Shown: positions 35,018-44,034, counted from the first letter of the stretch. The stretch: DNA of 64,000 nucleotides from Truepera sp965215315 (GCA_965215315.1 CBDCDB010000008.1:1240001-1304000); one strand, 5' to 3'. Numbers and translations are program-made. The notes: generated by a model not told the origin, from the sequence alone.

Positions 35018-35333
35018 GTATCCTCCAAGGACAGTCACAAAATAAAACTATAAAGGGAAGTTAAACGCTAAGAGCTGAGGGTTTGCTAACAATGTTCTTT
35101 TCGCCCGAACGCGTTACCCCCGTTTAGCGTTCTCGTCCCACCTTAATGCCTGCTGCCAGAATGCAAGCAACTATTTAGTTGATCCAGCTTATCAGAGCCT
35201 GAAGAATAATGATAGAGGGATGAGCTTGTTTATACTTCAACTCCGGACAGGGCTATTTTTGAAGAGCCTTTAGGCTCTGAGGGCGAAACGGTTCAAACAA
35301 ACGCTGCGCGTCCAAACGGGGCTTCGAGCGCTG
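35018..35333. other. Intergenic region with a minor hairpin
   Basis: No gene. TATAGT on the minus strand near 35053 may be the -10 box of the lipoprotein gene. The inverted repeat AGAGCC / GGCTCT at 35263-35278 might end transcription of the upstream M20 peptidase gene, but no proper T-run follows. Confidence 0.4.
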
Positions 35334-36713
35334 TCATTCGTCTTTCGCGAAACCGTTTAGCAGCGCCGCACTCACCTCAATCCCCTTGTAATAGTTGACC
35401 AGATCAAACTTCTCATTCGGCGAGTGCGCCCGGTCGCTCTCCAACCCTAAACCGACAAACACGACGTCCGCACCTAAAACTTTCTGAAAAGTGCTACCGA
35501 CCGGAATCGTCCCACCCGTGCGGGCAAAAACCGTCTCTTTGCCGTAAACCTCAGACAGAGCGCGGCCCGCGGCTTGCACGGCGTTGGACGTAAGCGGCGT
35601 CAATACTCCGTCACCGCCGTGCAGGTCAATAATTTCTACGCTCAACCCCACCGGTACGATAGACCGTAAATAATCCGTAAGTTTTTGCGCCATCTCTTGC
35701 GGTGTTTGATTTGGTACTAACCGGCATGAAATCTTCGCCATCGCCTCAGACGCAATCACCGTTTTTGAACCTTCGCCCTGAAAGCCGCCGGAAATTCCGT
35801 TACAGTCCAGTGTCGGGCGCGCCCAGAGACGCTCGAGCGCCGTATACCCCGCTTCCCCCGGCAAAGCATCAACGCCTAATTCTTTCTCCAAAGCTTGTTC
35901 ATCAAATGGAGCCCGCTTGAAGATGTCGCGTTCTTCAGGCGTGATGTCAATTACGGCGTCGTAAAATCCTGGTACTGCAACCCGACCGTCCTCGTCGTGC
36001 AGGGCGGCAATCATTTTCGCCAGCCCGTTGATGGGGTTAGGTGCTGCGCCGCCGAACGCACCGGAGTGCAAATCCATATCGGCACCTTTGACGTGAACTT
36101 CTATGTACGCGAGCCCTTTAAGGCCGTAGGTAATCGTCGGTGTTTCGGGTGCAGCCATCGCACTATCCGAAATCAGCACCACGTCACAAGAGAGCAAGTC
36201 TTTGTGTGACTCGATAAAAGGCATGAGGTTGGGGCTACCAATTTCTTCTTCGCCTTCGATCAAAAACTTGACGTTTAGCGGCAGCGTCCCGGTTTCCGAA
36301 AGCAGCGCCTCGACCCCTTTGAGATGCGCGAAAATCTGTCCTTTGTCGTCGGACGCGCCCCTTGCGTAGAGCACACCGTCCCGCACGGTTGGTTCAAAGG
36401 GGGGCGTTGTCCACAGCTCGAGGGGCTCAGGCGGCTGAACGTCGTAGTGACCATAGATCAGGACGGTCGGGGCCGTATCGGATACGTGTTTTTCGGCGTA
36501 AACAATAGGGTGACGGGCTGTGTCGTAAAGTTCGGCGGTAAAACCCAGGGCGCTCAGCTGGCCCAACACGAAATCGGCGGCGCGGCGCACATCGTCTTTG
36601 TGCTCCGGCGCGGTGCTGACCGACGGGATTTTGAGAAAGTCGCAGAGTTCGGCTAAGAGCCGGTCGCTGGCATTCTCGATATAGCTTTTGTAATGGCTGC
36701 TCTGGTTGCTCAT
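35334..36713 (-). CDS. M20-family metallopeptidase (dipeptidase type)
   Basis: 459 residues. Metal and catalytic residues: YGHYDVQPPEPLELW (His, Asp), GASDDKG (bridging Asp), EGEEEIGS (catalytic Glu pair), LISDSAM (Asp) and SDRAHSPNEKF (His). The lid domain carries DMDLHSGAFGGAAPNP, typical of the CPG2/CNDP-like dipeptidase branch. It hydrolyses small peptides in the cytoplasm using two zinc ions. TATACT (36720-36725) lies 6 nt before the ATG, so a leaderless mRNA is likely. Confidence 0.93.
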   Translation of the reverse strand: MSNQSSHYKSYIENASDRLLAELCDFLKIPSVSTAPEHKDDVRRAADFVLGQLSALGFTAELYDTARHPIVYAEKHVSDTAPTVLIYGHYDVQPPEPLELWTTPPFEPTVRDGVLYARGASDDKGQIFAHLKGVEALLSETGTLPLNVKFLIEGEEEIGSPNLMPFIESHKDLLSCDVVLISDSAMAAPETPTITYGLKGLAYIEVHVKGADMDLHSGAFGGAAPNPINGLAKMIAALHDEDGRVAVPGFYDAVIDITPEERDIFKRAPFDEQALEKELGVDALPGEAGYTALERLWARPTLDCNGISGGFQGEGSKTVIASEAMAKISCRLVPNQTPQEMAQKLTDYLRSIVPVGLSVEIIDLHGGDGVLTPLTSNAVQAAGRALSEVYGKETVFARTGGTIPVGSTFQKVLGADVVFVGLGLESDRAHSPNEKFDLVNYYKGIEVSAALLNGFAKDE

Positions 36714-36742
36714 GCGACGAGTATAACGCTGAGGCTGAACGA

Positions 36743-37165
36743 CTAATCTTCGTCCGGCTCGCCTTCAGGATCAGCTGCAAGCTCGTCTTCAGGGGCCGGA
36801 AGCGCTCCTTGCTGACGGTAATCCAAGATGCGCTCGCTGATCTCGCTCTGCAAGACCCCGATGCGTGTTTCCATCCCGCCTTGAAGTTCGTCTAACTGAC
36901 GGCGCAAGCGGATAATCTCTTCGACGCCCGCTAGATTGACGCCGAGTTCCTGGGTCAGGCGGCGGATTTCGCGCAGATGGTCTATGTCACGCTGCGAGTA
37001 GAGCCGCGTCTGCCCTGACGAGCGGCTCGGTTCGATCAATCCTTTGCGTTCGTAAAGGCGGAGCGTTTGCGGGTGCATATCCACAAGTTCGGCGGCGACG
37101 CTGATCACATAGAGCGGACGATCCTCATGTTTTGGGGAGGGTTTGGTTTCTTTTTTCTTCGTCAT
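36743..37165 (-). CDS. hspR: Heat-shock repressor HspR (MerR family)
   Basis: 140 residues. The winged helix PLYVISVAAELVDMHPQTLR followed by LYERKGLIEPSRSSGQTRLYS is the HspR signature. A coiled-coil segment (IIRLRRQLDELQGGME) follows and the tail is acidic. HspR represses chaperone genes by binding HAIR sites, with DnaK as co-repressor in actinobacteria. It starts with GGGAGG and lies 12 bases after dnaJ in the same operon, giving autoregulation through the HAIR-like site at 38149-38171. Confidence 0.92.
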   Translation of the reverse strand: MTKKKETKPSPKHEDRPLYVISVAAELVDMHPQTLRLYERKGLIEPSRSSGQTRLYSQRDIDHLREIRRLTQELGVNLAGVEEIIRLRRQLDELQGGMETRIGVLQSEISERILDYRQQGALPAPEDELAADPEGEPDED

Positions 37166-37177
37166 CGTGCCTCCCTG

Positions 37178-38131
37178 TTAACTAAGTGCGTTCCGGACAC
37201 GCCGCCAGAGCCCGCCCCAGAGGTCGGTTTGAAGGGTCAGGATGAGGTCGCTGCCGCCCAGACCCCCACTCGGTACGCGCAACGTAGTGCCAGGATTTGA
37301 ACCCGGCGGCACCGTTACACTGACGCCCAGCGCAGTCGTCTCGACGCCCCGCGCCGCCTCAAAAGGTAAAACCGTCAGTGCTGCGCGCAGCGTACCATCT
37401 GCGCCTAACGTCGCGCCCGGCGGCAGCTGCACGCTGAGGTCGACGTACGCGTCACCGGGGGGCCGACCGGGGCCGCCCAAGCCTTTGAGTTTGAGGCGCG
37501 TATCGTCTTTTTGCAGCGGCGGCACCGTCACTTCGACGCTGTTTCCGTTACGCAAAATGCCGCGTCCACTACACGCCTCACATAACCCGACTGCGCCCTG
37601 TCCCGTACCCCCGCAGGTCGCGCAGACGCTCGGCCCCGGTACATGGACGCGCCGCTGCACGCCCACTCTCGCCTCGGCAATGCTCAGCGACAGGGCGACC
37701 TCACGGTCTTCTCCGGGCAATAGACCCGAAGAGCGCATCATCCCCGCCATTACACCGAAAAGCGCGTCGAACATCGCGTTGCCGGTGCGCGGCACCGCCT
37801 GCTGCTGGCTCCAGTCGATCTTGATATCGGCTTCTTGAAAGATGGTCTGCCAATCGACGGTGTTAAAGTCAGGGCGACCTTGCCCGGTAGAGCCGTAAGC
37901 GCCGGAGCCTGACGCGCCGTAACGGTCGAAACGCGCCCGCAGTTCGGGGTCGCGGAGCGTCGCGTAAGCTTGGGAAATCTCCTTGAACCGCTCCTCCGCC
38001 TCTCTGCTACCTGCGTTGCGGTCAGGATGGTACTGCAGCGCCAGCTTGCGGTACGCCGCCTTGATTTCAGCAGCGTCGGCGGTGCGGGCGACGCCCAGCG
38101 TGGTGTAGGGGTCGGTGAGCGTCCGTGTCAC
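37178..38131 (-). CDS. dnaJ: DnaJ-type co-chaperone with a single zinc site
   Basis: 317 residues. J domain DPYTTLGVARTADAAEIKAAYRKLALQYHPDRN with the HPD motif, then a Gly-rich linker (~75-90). The zinc region contains only two Cys motifs, CATCGGTG and CEACSGRG, so it can form one zinc centre rather than the usual two. The C-terminal substrate domains are present (GNSVEVTVPPLQKDDTRLKLKGLGGPG). TATACT lies 7 nt before the GTG start, making the message probably leaderless. dnaK and grpE are not in the window. Confidence 0.9.
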   Translation of the reverse strand: MTRTLTDPYTTLGVARTADAAEIKAAYRKLALQYHPDRNAGSREAEERFKEISQAYATLRDPELRARFDRYGASGSGAYGSTGQGRPDFNTVDWQTIFQEADIKIDWSQQQAVPRTGNAMFDALFGVMAGMMRSSGLLPGEDREVALSLSIAEARVGVQRRVHVPGPSVCATCGGTGQGAVGLCEACSGRGILRNGNSVEVTVPPLQKDDTRLKLKGLGGPGRPPGDAYVDLSVQLPPGATLGADGTLRAALTVLPFEAARGVETTALGVSVTVPPGSNPGTTLRVPSGGLGGSDLILTLQTDLWGGLWRRVRNALS

Positions 38132-38138
38132 GTTCTGA

Positions 38139-38171
38139 AGTATATATTATTTGAGTGTAAGAGAGTCAAAT
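38139..38171 (-). promoter_or_regulatory. dnaJ-hspR promoter with HAIR-like operator
   Basis: TATACT (38144-38139, minus strand) is preceded by TTGACT (38169-38164). The palindrome ATTTGA / TCAAAT with an 11-base centre (38149-38171) overlaps the -35 box and resembles the HspR site CTTGAGT-N7-ACTCAAG. A half site CTTGACT lies farther upstream near 38188-38194. Confidence 0.65.
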
Positions 38172-38347
38172 TGTCCAACATGATTTGCTTGACTCTAACT
38201 CGCTAACCGGTGTGGTCGGGGCACCTGTCTTTTACCGAATCAAAAAGGGATTCTAAGCGTGGGAGGAAATATAGCCTCCAGATTTTCCGCGCTCAATCGG
38301 CAACAACCCGGTTGGCTTGGTACTATGCTCGCTATAAGGAGATTTTT

Positions 38348-38701
38348 ATGCAACGCACACGAAGATGGTCAACTCTCAGACGCACACTCGGACTTTCGCT
38401 GCTCCTCATTCTGCTGTTGCTGTCGGGCTGCCGTAACGAAACGCAAAACCGTATTCGCCGTGACCTTCAGGATTTTACCGGCAGGCGCATGTACATTACT
38501 GTTTACGCGCTTAACGGCACCCCTATTCATCAAGGTTTAGTTGACGGTCAGGTCACGCGCTCCGTTTCGGAAGTTATGAACGGTGCGGCAACCGAAACCG
38601 CAGGCTACGTCTACTGGTTCGACCCGTCCGGGCAGTATTTCCAAACTGACATGCAGTATCTGCTGTCGTCGAAACCGCAACCCGGTCAAGAGCAACCCTG
38701 A
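38348..38701 (+). CDS. Small lipoprotein of unknown function
   Basis: 117 residues from ATG 38348, chosen for AAGGAG 7 bases upstream. Signal with lipobox LLLSGC (~residue 27). The mature part contains NRIRRDLQDFTGRRMYITVYA and YVYWFDPSGQYFQTDMQYL and no recognised domain. It stands alone between dnaJ and a second lipoprotein gene. Confidence 0.7.
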   Translation: MQRTRRWSTLRRTLGLSLLLILLLLSGCRNETQNRIRRDLQDFTGRRMYITVYALNGTPIHQGLVDGQVTRSVSEVMNGAATETAGYVYWFDPSGQYFQTDMQYLLSSKPQPGQEQP

Positions 38702-38999
38702 GTTTTGTTGACTGAATTCAGACGCTTCGGTAGCTATCGTTTCGGAGGTAATGTAGACAGTATTCAGGAGTCGATCATTAGAAGCTGAGCCTCACTCTCG
38801 TCTTCCAACATGAAGTTGTTTGCTCTGCCTAGAAGTAGAGGTCAACACGAGTTAGAAACTCGAGCCGCGAAAGTTCTCGTTCCAAAGAGCTCCGAATCAG
38901 CCTGGTCGTGAAAGATTTCTTTTCTAGATGAGGGCTTGCTGTAGGTCAGTTGAGAGTTTTCCGTGTCAGCCTTTAATAAGGGCTTGCTAGACTATCCGG
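38702..38999 (+). other. Intergenic region before the DUF4384-like lipoprotein gene
   Basis: No gene is seen in 298 bases. At its end TAGACT (38988-38993) lies exactly 6 nt before the ATG at 39000, a leaderless-type promoter. Confidence 0.55.
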
Positions 39000-39464
39000 A
39001 TGAAACGACTTTTTTTGACCCTCACTCTAGGTTTAACGCTCAGTGCCTGCACCTTTTATGTTGACCCGGCACCGGGCGCGTCCGTGCGGGTACGTCCGGT
39101 ACCCGAGGTACGTTCAAGACCCAGTATCCCCGAGATTATCGTCACCGAAGCGCCGGTTATCACCGACTTTGCTCCGACGCGGGGAGCCGGGTCGGTTTAC
39201 GGTTTAGGCGAGGCGATCAGCTTCCGGGTACGGAGCACCGAAAGCGGGTACGCGACGCTGACGGCAACGGGGCCGGACGGAAACGCCTCAGTTTTTGCCC
39301 GGGGCGTTTTTATCCAGGCTGACACCGACGTCTACTTGCCGACACCGGCTGAGGGCGTGAGCTACACCTTAGCGCCACCTCGAGGTTTACAACGGGTGAC
39401 GCTGAGCTTTTCAGGCGACACTTCAGGTCAAGCTAGTGCCGAAACCAGCTTTTACATTGAGTAA
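39000..39464 (+). CDS. Lipoprotein with DUF4384-like domain
   Basis: 154 residues. Signal MKRLFLTLTLGLTLSAC with lipobox LSAC. The mature protein has a Pro/Arg linker and then VYGLGEAISFRVRSTESGYA followed by LTATGPDG, the pattern of DUF4384 domains (GE-x-I-x-F-x-V...GY). Such domains are found in surface proteins of Deinococci and others. The stop is one base before the CAP-domain gene start, so the two are coupled. Confidence 0.78.
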   Translation: MKRLFLTLTLGLTLSACTFYVDPAPGASVRVRPVPEVRSRPSIPEIIVTEAPVITDFAPTRGAGSVYGLGEAISFRVRSTESGYATLTATGPDGNASVFARGVFIQADTDVYLPTPAEGVSYTLAPPRGLQRVTLSFSGDTSGQASAETSFYIE

Positions 39465-39465
39465 C

Positions 39466-40533
39466 GTGCGGTTCTGGAGCTTTGCGCTGCTGGTCTTCAC
39501 ACCTGTTTGTACGGCGACCTACGCAGCTACCTATACACCGCTTCCTGCTGACACAGTGCTCGAGGCCAACCTCCTTACCCTAACTAATGAGGCGAGAACT
39601 ACCAACGGTGCGGCAACCCTAGCGCCCAACGAACAGCTCGCACAAGCCGCCCGTCACCACGCCGCAGAGATGGCGAGCCTTGATTACTTTTCACACACCT
39701 CACCCACGCCCGAAAATGCGACCTTGAGCCTGCGGGTCGCGCGGAGCGGCTCCTTTATCGGGACGCTTGGTGAAAATCTGGCGCTGGTCGGAGATACCGA
39801 CACGGCGGCAGCGACGACGGTGGGGTGGCTCGAGAGCCCCGGACACCGCGCGAACTTGCTCAACCCCCAGTTTACGCACGTCGGTTTCGGCAGCGCCCGC
39901 TACCCGGACGGACGCGTCGTCGTCGCGCAGGTTTTGGGGTATCAGCCCGCGCCGCTCCTAAGCGCTCAAGTCGTGTCGGTACTCCGCGAGGTGCCGACGC
40001 TGACGGCTACCGTCTCGCTCTCTTCGCCCGCTGAGCTGGCCCTCTTTTACGCCGACCAGAGCAGCGTCCCGGAGACGCTCCCAGCCGGAACACAGACCTT
40101 GAGCGTGCCGCTAGACGAACCTCCGGCACTGCCTCTAGCTGTACAACTCGGCCTCCGCAGCAGCGGCGAGGCGGGCGGCTTTATCCTGCAAGACGACGGT
40201 TGGCTAAAGCCGGACGGGTTTACGCGCTCGGGTGAAGTTTCAGGAGAATACGCGCAGCTGCTCGGGGTGACGCTACTAGAGAAGCCGGAACGCGGCTTGG
40301 AACTCCAGCTTTCATTCTCCCGGACACCACCCGAGGGCCTCGGCGCGTGGCAAGAGGGTACCTTGCTACCCCTCGAGCTGAGCGACACACAGGCCAGCGT
40401 CACACTGACCGGCCTCACCAGCACAGCACCTATCTACGTCGGCGAAGTGCAACCGGACGGGCGTTACTACGCCGCGTTTGGCTTTGAACCGAACTTTGAC
40501 GGGGTTCTCTCGGTCGCTCCGCTAGGGAACTAA
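39466..40533 (+). CDS. Secreted CAP/SCP-domain (YkwD-like) protein
   Basis: 355 residues from GTG 39466, giving a signal peptide FWSFALLVFTPVCTATYA. CAP domain at ~25-155: LTLTNEARTTNGAATLAPNEQLAQ, HHAAEMASLDYFSHTSP, LGENLALVG and SPGHRANLLNPQFTHVGFG, with the conserved His and Glu. The rest is beta-rich and unrecognised. Bacterial CAP proteins are extracellular with poorly known function. A GTG 30 bases upstream, overlapping the previous gene, is an alternative start. Confidence 0.85.
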   Translation: MRFWSFALLVFTPVCTATYAATYTPLPADTVLEANLLTLTNEARTTNGAATLAPNEQLAQAARHHAAEMASLDYFSHTSPTPENATLSLRVARSGSFIGTLGENLALVGDTDTAAATTVGWLESPGHRANLLNPQFTHVGFGSARYPDGRVVVAQVLGYQPAPLLSAQVVSVLREVPTLTATVSLSSPAELALFYADQSSVPETLPAGTQTLSVPLDEPPALPLAVQLGLRSSGEAGGFILQDDGWLKPDGFTRSGEVSGEYAQLLGVTLLEKPERGLELQLSFSRTPPEGLGAWQEGTLLPLELSDTQASVTLTGLTSTAPIYVGEVQPDGRYYAAFGFEPNFDGVLSVAPLGN

Positions 40534-40566
40534 CAGATAAATGACCCGCTAGTAGACGTTACCGGT

Positions 40567-40595
40567 TTCACGAATTCGCCCTTAAGCTTTATACT
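40567..40595 (+). promoter_or_regulatory. Probable yebC promoter
   Basis: TTCACG (40567-40572), 17-base spacer, TATACT (40590-40595), 46 bases before the yebC ATG, which has a GGAGGAG ribosome site. Confidence 0.65.
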
Positions 40596-40641
40596 TGAGC
40601 TACAACACGGGCGACGAACGTGAGCCGGAGGAGTCAGGGTT

Positions 40642-41370
40642 ATGGCAGGTCACAGCAAGTGGTCACAGATCAAACGCAAAAAGGCCGTGAACGATAAAAA
40701 TCGCGGCAAGACGATCGGCAAGCATATCCGGGCGATTCAGTCGGCGGTGCGCGAGGGCGGTAGCGGCGACCCTACCGCTAATCTACCGCTCAAAAATGCC
40801 CTCGGCGCAGCTAAGAGCGACGACGTACCGCAAGACAACATCGACCGCGCCGTCGAACGGGCGCTCGGCGGGGGCGAAGGCAATAGCTTCGATGAGGTGG
40901 CTTACGAGGGTTACGGGCCTGCGGGGGTCGCGCTGCTCGTCGAAGCGCTGACCGACAACCGCAACCGCACTGTTGCTGAAGTGCGGCACGTATTCAGCAA
41001 ACACGGCGGCAACATGTCGGGTTCGACGGCGTGGCAGTTTGAAAGTAAAGGGGTAATTGTCGTCGGTGACACGTCGGAAGGAACCCAAGAACTCGCCATC
41101 GAACTCGGTGCGGACGACCTCGAGGCCGACGAGCAGCTCACCATCTACACCGGGCCGAGCGAGCTTTATACGGTTTTGGAGGGTTTGCAGAAAAGGGGGC
41201 TCGAGGCCGAAGTCGCGCAGCTCACCAAAATCGCGCAGACCGAAACCGAACTGAGCGGGATTGAAGCCGACAAACTCGTCCGGATGATCGAAGCGCTTGA
41301 AGACCTAGACGACGTACAAAACGTGTATACCACCGCCGCTTTGCAGAGCGGCTCACAGGAAGCAGTTTAG
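40642..41370 (+). CDS. yebC: YebC/PmpR-family protein
   Basis: 242 residues, full length. Starts MAGHSKWSQIKRKKAVNDKNRG and contains the family blocks NLPLKNALGAAKSDDVPQDN, YEGYGPAGVALLVEALTDNRN and SAFEFxxKG-like SGSTAWQFESKGVI. Family members were described as transcription regulators and more recently linked to relief of ribosome stalling. It shares one base with the next gene, so the two are in one operon. Confidence 0.95.
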   Translation: MAGHSKWSQIKRKKAVNDKNRGKTIGKHIRAIQSAVREGGSGDPTANLPLKNALGAAKSDDVPQDNIDRAVERALGGGEGNSFDEVAYEGYGPAGVALLVEALTDNRNRTVAEVRHVFSKHGGNMSGSTAWQFESKGVIVVGDTSEGTQELAIELGADDLEADEQLTIYTGPSELYTVLEGLQKRGLEAEVAQLTKIAQTETELSGIEADKLVRMIEALEDLDDVQNVYTTAALQSGSQEAV

Positions 41371-42080
41371 TGGTGGTCGCCGATATCCCCACCCTCGCTT
41401 GGCAAGATGTTCCTAAAATGAGCTGCGCGCAGCTGCGGCAGCTGACTGTGCTTGCCACCGGGCGCTACGGCTTCCGGATGCTCGATCTGATGGATAAGGC
41501 GGGCTCGAGCCTCGGCGCACTGGCCGCGCATTTGGTTCCCGAAGGCTCGGTGTTGGTCGTAGTCGGGCGCGGTCACAACGGCGGCGCAGGTATTTCAGCG
41601 GCGTGTTATCTGGCCGAGCAGGGACGCCGCGTCTGGGTGGTGCCGACGCACGAGGCAGAAAACTATTCGGGCGTGCCTAAAGAGCAGCTCGAGAAGCTCG
41701 CCGCTCACAGCAACATACGGGTTAAAAGCGGCTTACCCAAGATGAAGTTTGCTTGCGTCATCGACGCGGCGATCGGGACGGGACTCGAGGGGCCACCACG
41801 GGGCCGTACCCTCGATGTGATTACGGTCTTGAACAACTTGGGCGCGACGGTGGTGTCGCTCGACGTACCGACCGGCATGAACGCCGACGACGGCAGCGTT
41901 CCTGGCGACGTGGTGCAGGCGACGGCAACGCTGGCTCTCGCGCTTCCTAAACTAGGGACAGCACCGGGCGGGCCGGTCGGTGAGCTTTACGTGACTGATC
42001 TAGGTTTTCCCGACGCACTTTATCTCGATGTAGGGCTCGAGCCCTTCGCTGCGCCTGCACCGTGGGGCCGTATTATCTAG
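41370..42080 (+). CDS. NAD(P)HX epimerase-type YjeF N-domain protein
   Basis: 236 residues, GTG start overlapping the yebC stop by one base. YjeF_N features: MLDLMDKAGSSLGALAAHL, VLVVVGRGHNGGAGISAACYL (dinucleotide loop; usual GxGNNGGDG reads GRGHNGGAG), CVIDAAIGTGLEGPPRG and SLDVPTGMNADDGSVPG. The family epimerises damaged NAD(P)H hydrates. Two usual residues are changed (NNGGDG to HNGGAG), so activity is less sure; no kinase-like NAXD domain is fused. Confidence 0.82.
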   Translation: MVVADIPTLAWQDVPKMSCAQLRQLTVLATGRYGFRMLDLMDKAGSSLGALAAHLVPEGSVLVVVGRGHNGGAGISAACYLAEQGRRVWVVPTHEAENYSGVPKEQLEKLAAHSNIRVKSGLPKMKFACVIDAAIGTGLEGPPRGRTLDVITVLNNLGATVVSLDVPTGMNADDGSVPGDVVQATATLALALPKLGTAPGGPVGELYVTDLGFPDALYLDVGLEPFAAPAPWGRII

Positions 42081-42102
42081 TTTAGGGTTTGGGTCAAAGC
42101 TA

Positions 42103-42411
42103 CTATTGGGATGACCCGAGCCGCCGCACTTCAGCAGTTCGTAATTCCCCGTTGTGCATGGTGCCCTGAACATAGACGATATCGCCTGCCTGAAGCGCCG
42201 TGAGCGGCAGCTGTTCGCCCGCAGCTGTATGGACGCCGTTTTCAGGTACGACGAAACTCAAGAGGGGCGCTCCGGGACGCTCCAAGTGCAACGTCGAGTT
42301 TGGCGATACCCCGGCGACGACCCCGCGAAACGCGGTAGGTTGGTCAGCTAGCGGCGCAGGACAACACGCCGCTAGCACAATCAAAGTACCCAAAGAAGGC
42401 CAAACATTCAT
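42103..42411 (-). CDS. Small lipoprotein, possibly DUF5666-like
   Basis: 102 residues. Signal with LVLAAC. The mature part is a small beta domain: FRGVVAGVSPNSTLHLERPG, LPLTALQAGDIVYVQGTMHN and a final AEVRRLG, resembling DUF5666/OB-like domains. TAAACT (42418-42423, minus strand) lies 6 nt before the ATG, a leaderless-type promoter. It converges on the YjeF-type gene. Confidence 0.7.
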   Translation of the reverse strand: MNVWPSLGTLIVLAACCPAPLADQPTAFRGVVAGVSPNSTLHLERPGAPLLSFVVPENGVHTAAGEQLPLTALQAGDIVYVQGTMHNGELRTAEVRRLGSSQ

Positions 42412-42488
42412 AGCTGAAGTTTAGCCTCTATTTATCCGGAAGACGTGAGCGTTGTTACGCCCTCGGTCTTGGTTCGTAGCTACTCAGG

Positions 42489-42671
42489 TTAATAACCGTC
42501 GTATTCGCAGACTGAACGCTGCCAGATACGTTTGGAGATATTTTGCAGGATTTTCGTCTGCTGTGTTGTCGAGATAGTATTCGTTTCTTTTACGCTCTGC
42601 GACAGAGCAATCAGCTGCTTGAGCGTGAGGTCGCGGTTTAGCAGATTGTCGATCTGGTTCGGTGCGGTCAT
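42489..42671 (-). CDS. Small protein of unknown function
   Basis: 60 residues with GGAGG 6 bases before the ATG, which makes it a likely real gene despite its size. The sequence is polar and helical (NRDLTLKQLIALSQSVKETN) and has no recognised family. It lies next to an IS630-type element. Confidence 0.55.
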   Translation of the reverse strand: MTAPNQIDNLLNRDLTLKQLIALSQSVKETNTISTTQQTKILQNISKRIWQRSVCEYDGY

Positions 42672-42850
42672 GGCTAACCTCCATAGATGACCGTTAGGAA
42701 CACAATTCCCTGGTCAGTTTCAAACACCGTTTACGGCCAAAACGGATGGCTTGCGCGTACTTTTTAGTTTATAACAAAAGACAGTTTACGCTTTTTGTAT
42801 TCTAGAAAGCAAATGTATCAAAGTAAAAAAAGTCACACACTATTACACTG

Positions 42851-43519
42851 TCAGCGAGGTACTGACACCTTCACCTCTGTATAGGCACGTTTGAAGGTGT
42901 GTCTAGCCGCTTCTTTGGAGAATTGCCAGTTGAGCTTAACTTGGGCTTGATTGCGCTCTGTTTGCCAAGCGTTAAGTTCAGTTTCAAGGCGGTCACGTTG
43001 AGCAATGCGCCGGTCTAGGCACTGTTTGCTTAAAGCGGAGAATTCAAGTTCAGCCATGTTAAGCCAAGAAGCGTGCTTAGGGGTATGAATCATCTCAAAC
43101 TGCTGGGCAAGTTCGAAGGCAGCTTGCGGTGCTAGAGCAGCATAAAACGAGCCTGGGTTATGGGTGTTGAGATTATCCTGCACCAGCCTGATTTTCTGCG
43201 CTTGAGGGAACTGTTGCGTTAAGTACTGCATAAAGTCGGTGTATTCCTGCCGTCGGCGGTGGTCATAGAGCCTAGTCCAACGCCTGCCGGTAAGCGGCTC
43301 GACCGCTAAGAGCACTGAACAACTTGCCGTGACTTTATAATGGTAGTCCTCGCGTTTGACCTGGCCTGCTTTCATCGCTACAGGTTGTAAGGTCTGTTCA
43401 ATCAGATAACAAGGTCGTTCATCAAAACAAAGTACCGGATAGTCGGGGTCATAAGGCTGAGCGTAAGTATCAAGCACCCGCTCCATTTGCCAAATGAACG
43501 CAGAGGTGAGCTTGCCCAA
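42851..43519 (-). CDS. IS630-type transposase, catalytic part
   Basis: 222 residues with the DDE residues: YPVLCFDERPCYLI (Asp), IRLVQDNLNTHNPGSFY (Asp) and ASWLNMAELEFSALSKQ (Glu). The frame is open upstream through NELKPHLKRCWCLGK and joins the N-terminal part by a -1 shift at a run of seven A. Confidence 0.9.
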   Translation of the reverse strand: MGKLTSAFIWQMERVLDTYAQPYDPDYPVLCFDERPCYLIEQTLQPVAMKAGQVKREDYHYKVTASCSVLLAVEPLTGRRWTRLYDHRRRQEYTDFMQYLTQQFPQAQKIRLVQDNLNTHNPGSFYAALAPQAAFELAQQFEMIHTPKHASWLNMAELEFSALSKQCLDRRIAQRDRLETELNAWQTERNQAQVKLNWQFSKEAARHTFKRAYTEVKVSVPR

Positions 43520-43533
43520 ACACCAACACCGCT

Positions 43534-43980
43534 TTAGGTGGGGTTTGAGCTCGTTTTTTTCAGTATCTCGCTGACCCCCTCATGCGAAACAGTCTCAACC
43601 AAGCCCAGCTCGACAGCTTTATCCGCTAACAGTCTCAGTGTCCATCTGCTTCTGCCTTCAGGAGCCTCACTACATGCTAAAGCGGTAATCTTCGCTCGCT
43701 GTTCACCACTAAAGCGACTTGGGCGTCCTGGTTTGGGCTTGTCCGCTACTACCTCTTGGACGTTACTCTGGCTTTCGCAAAAACGTTTGCGGATCCTCTT
43801 GAGCGTTGCCAAACTGATATCTGCTTGCTTGAGAATCTCGGCGTCACTTACCCCGGCATCCGCCAGTAACAGTGCCCTAGCCCGTTTGTACACCCTCACC
43901 CGGCACGCTCCCGCTTTTGTTAGCCGTTCGAGCTCTTGCCTTTGTATTTTACTCAGCTTGATTCCATAGCGCTTTTTCAT
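43534..43980 (-). CDS. IS630-type transposase, DNA-binding part with -1 frameshift site
   Basis: 148 residues, two helix-turn-helix units: VSDAEILKQADISLATLKRI and LADKAVELGLVETVSHEGVSEI. Near the stop it reads CTG AAA AAA ACG; slipping back one base on the A7 run gives AAC GAG CTC and continues into the catalytic part. This is the usual programmed -1 signal of insertion sequences. TAAAGT lies 6 nt before the ATG, again leaderless-type. Confidence 0.9.
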   Translation of the reverse strand: MKKRYGIKLSKIQRQELERLTKAGACRVRVYKRARALLLADAGVSDAEILKQADISLATLKRIRKRFCESQSNVQEVVADKPKPGRPSRFSGEQRAKITALACSEAPEGRSRWTLRLLADKAVELGLVETVSHEGVSEILKKTSSNPT

Positions 43981-44034
43981 TCGCTTACTTTAGACACTGT
44001 GTTGCTATGGGTCAACTCTTCGCTGACAATGTAA

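Larger units (their letters stand above)
42843..44034 (-). mobile_element. IS630-type insertion sequence, second family
   Basis: The 17-bp ends TATTACACTGTCAGCGA (42841-42857) and its inverted partner at 44020-44036 (one mismatch) include TA at the outside, which is taken as the duplicated target (42841-42842 and 44035-44036). The element carries a transposase in two overlapping frames. It contains no CTCGAG, unlike most host stretches of this length. Confidence 0.9.

Noticed and set aside
42484..42684. 66-codon frame overlapping the small gene at 42489-42671
   Set aside because: The other frame has GGAGG before its ATG; this one has none and reads as an out-of-frame translation.
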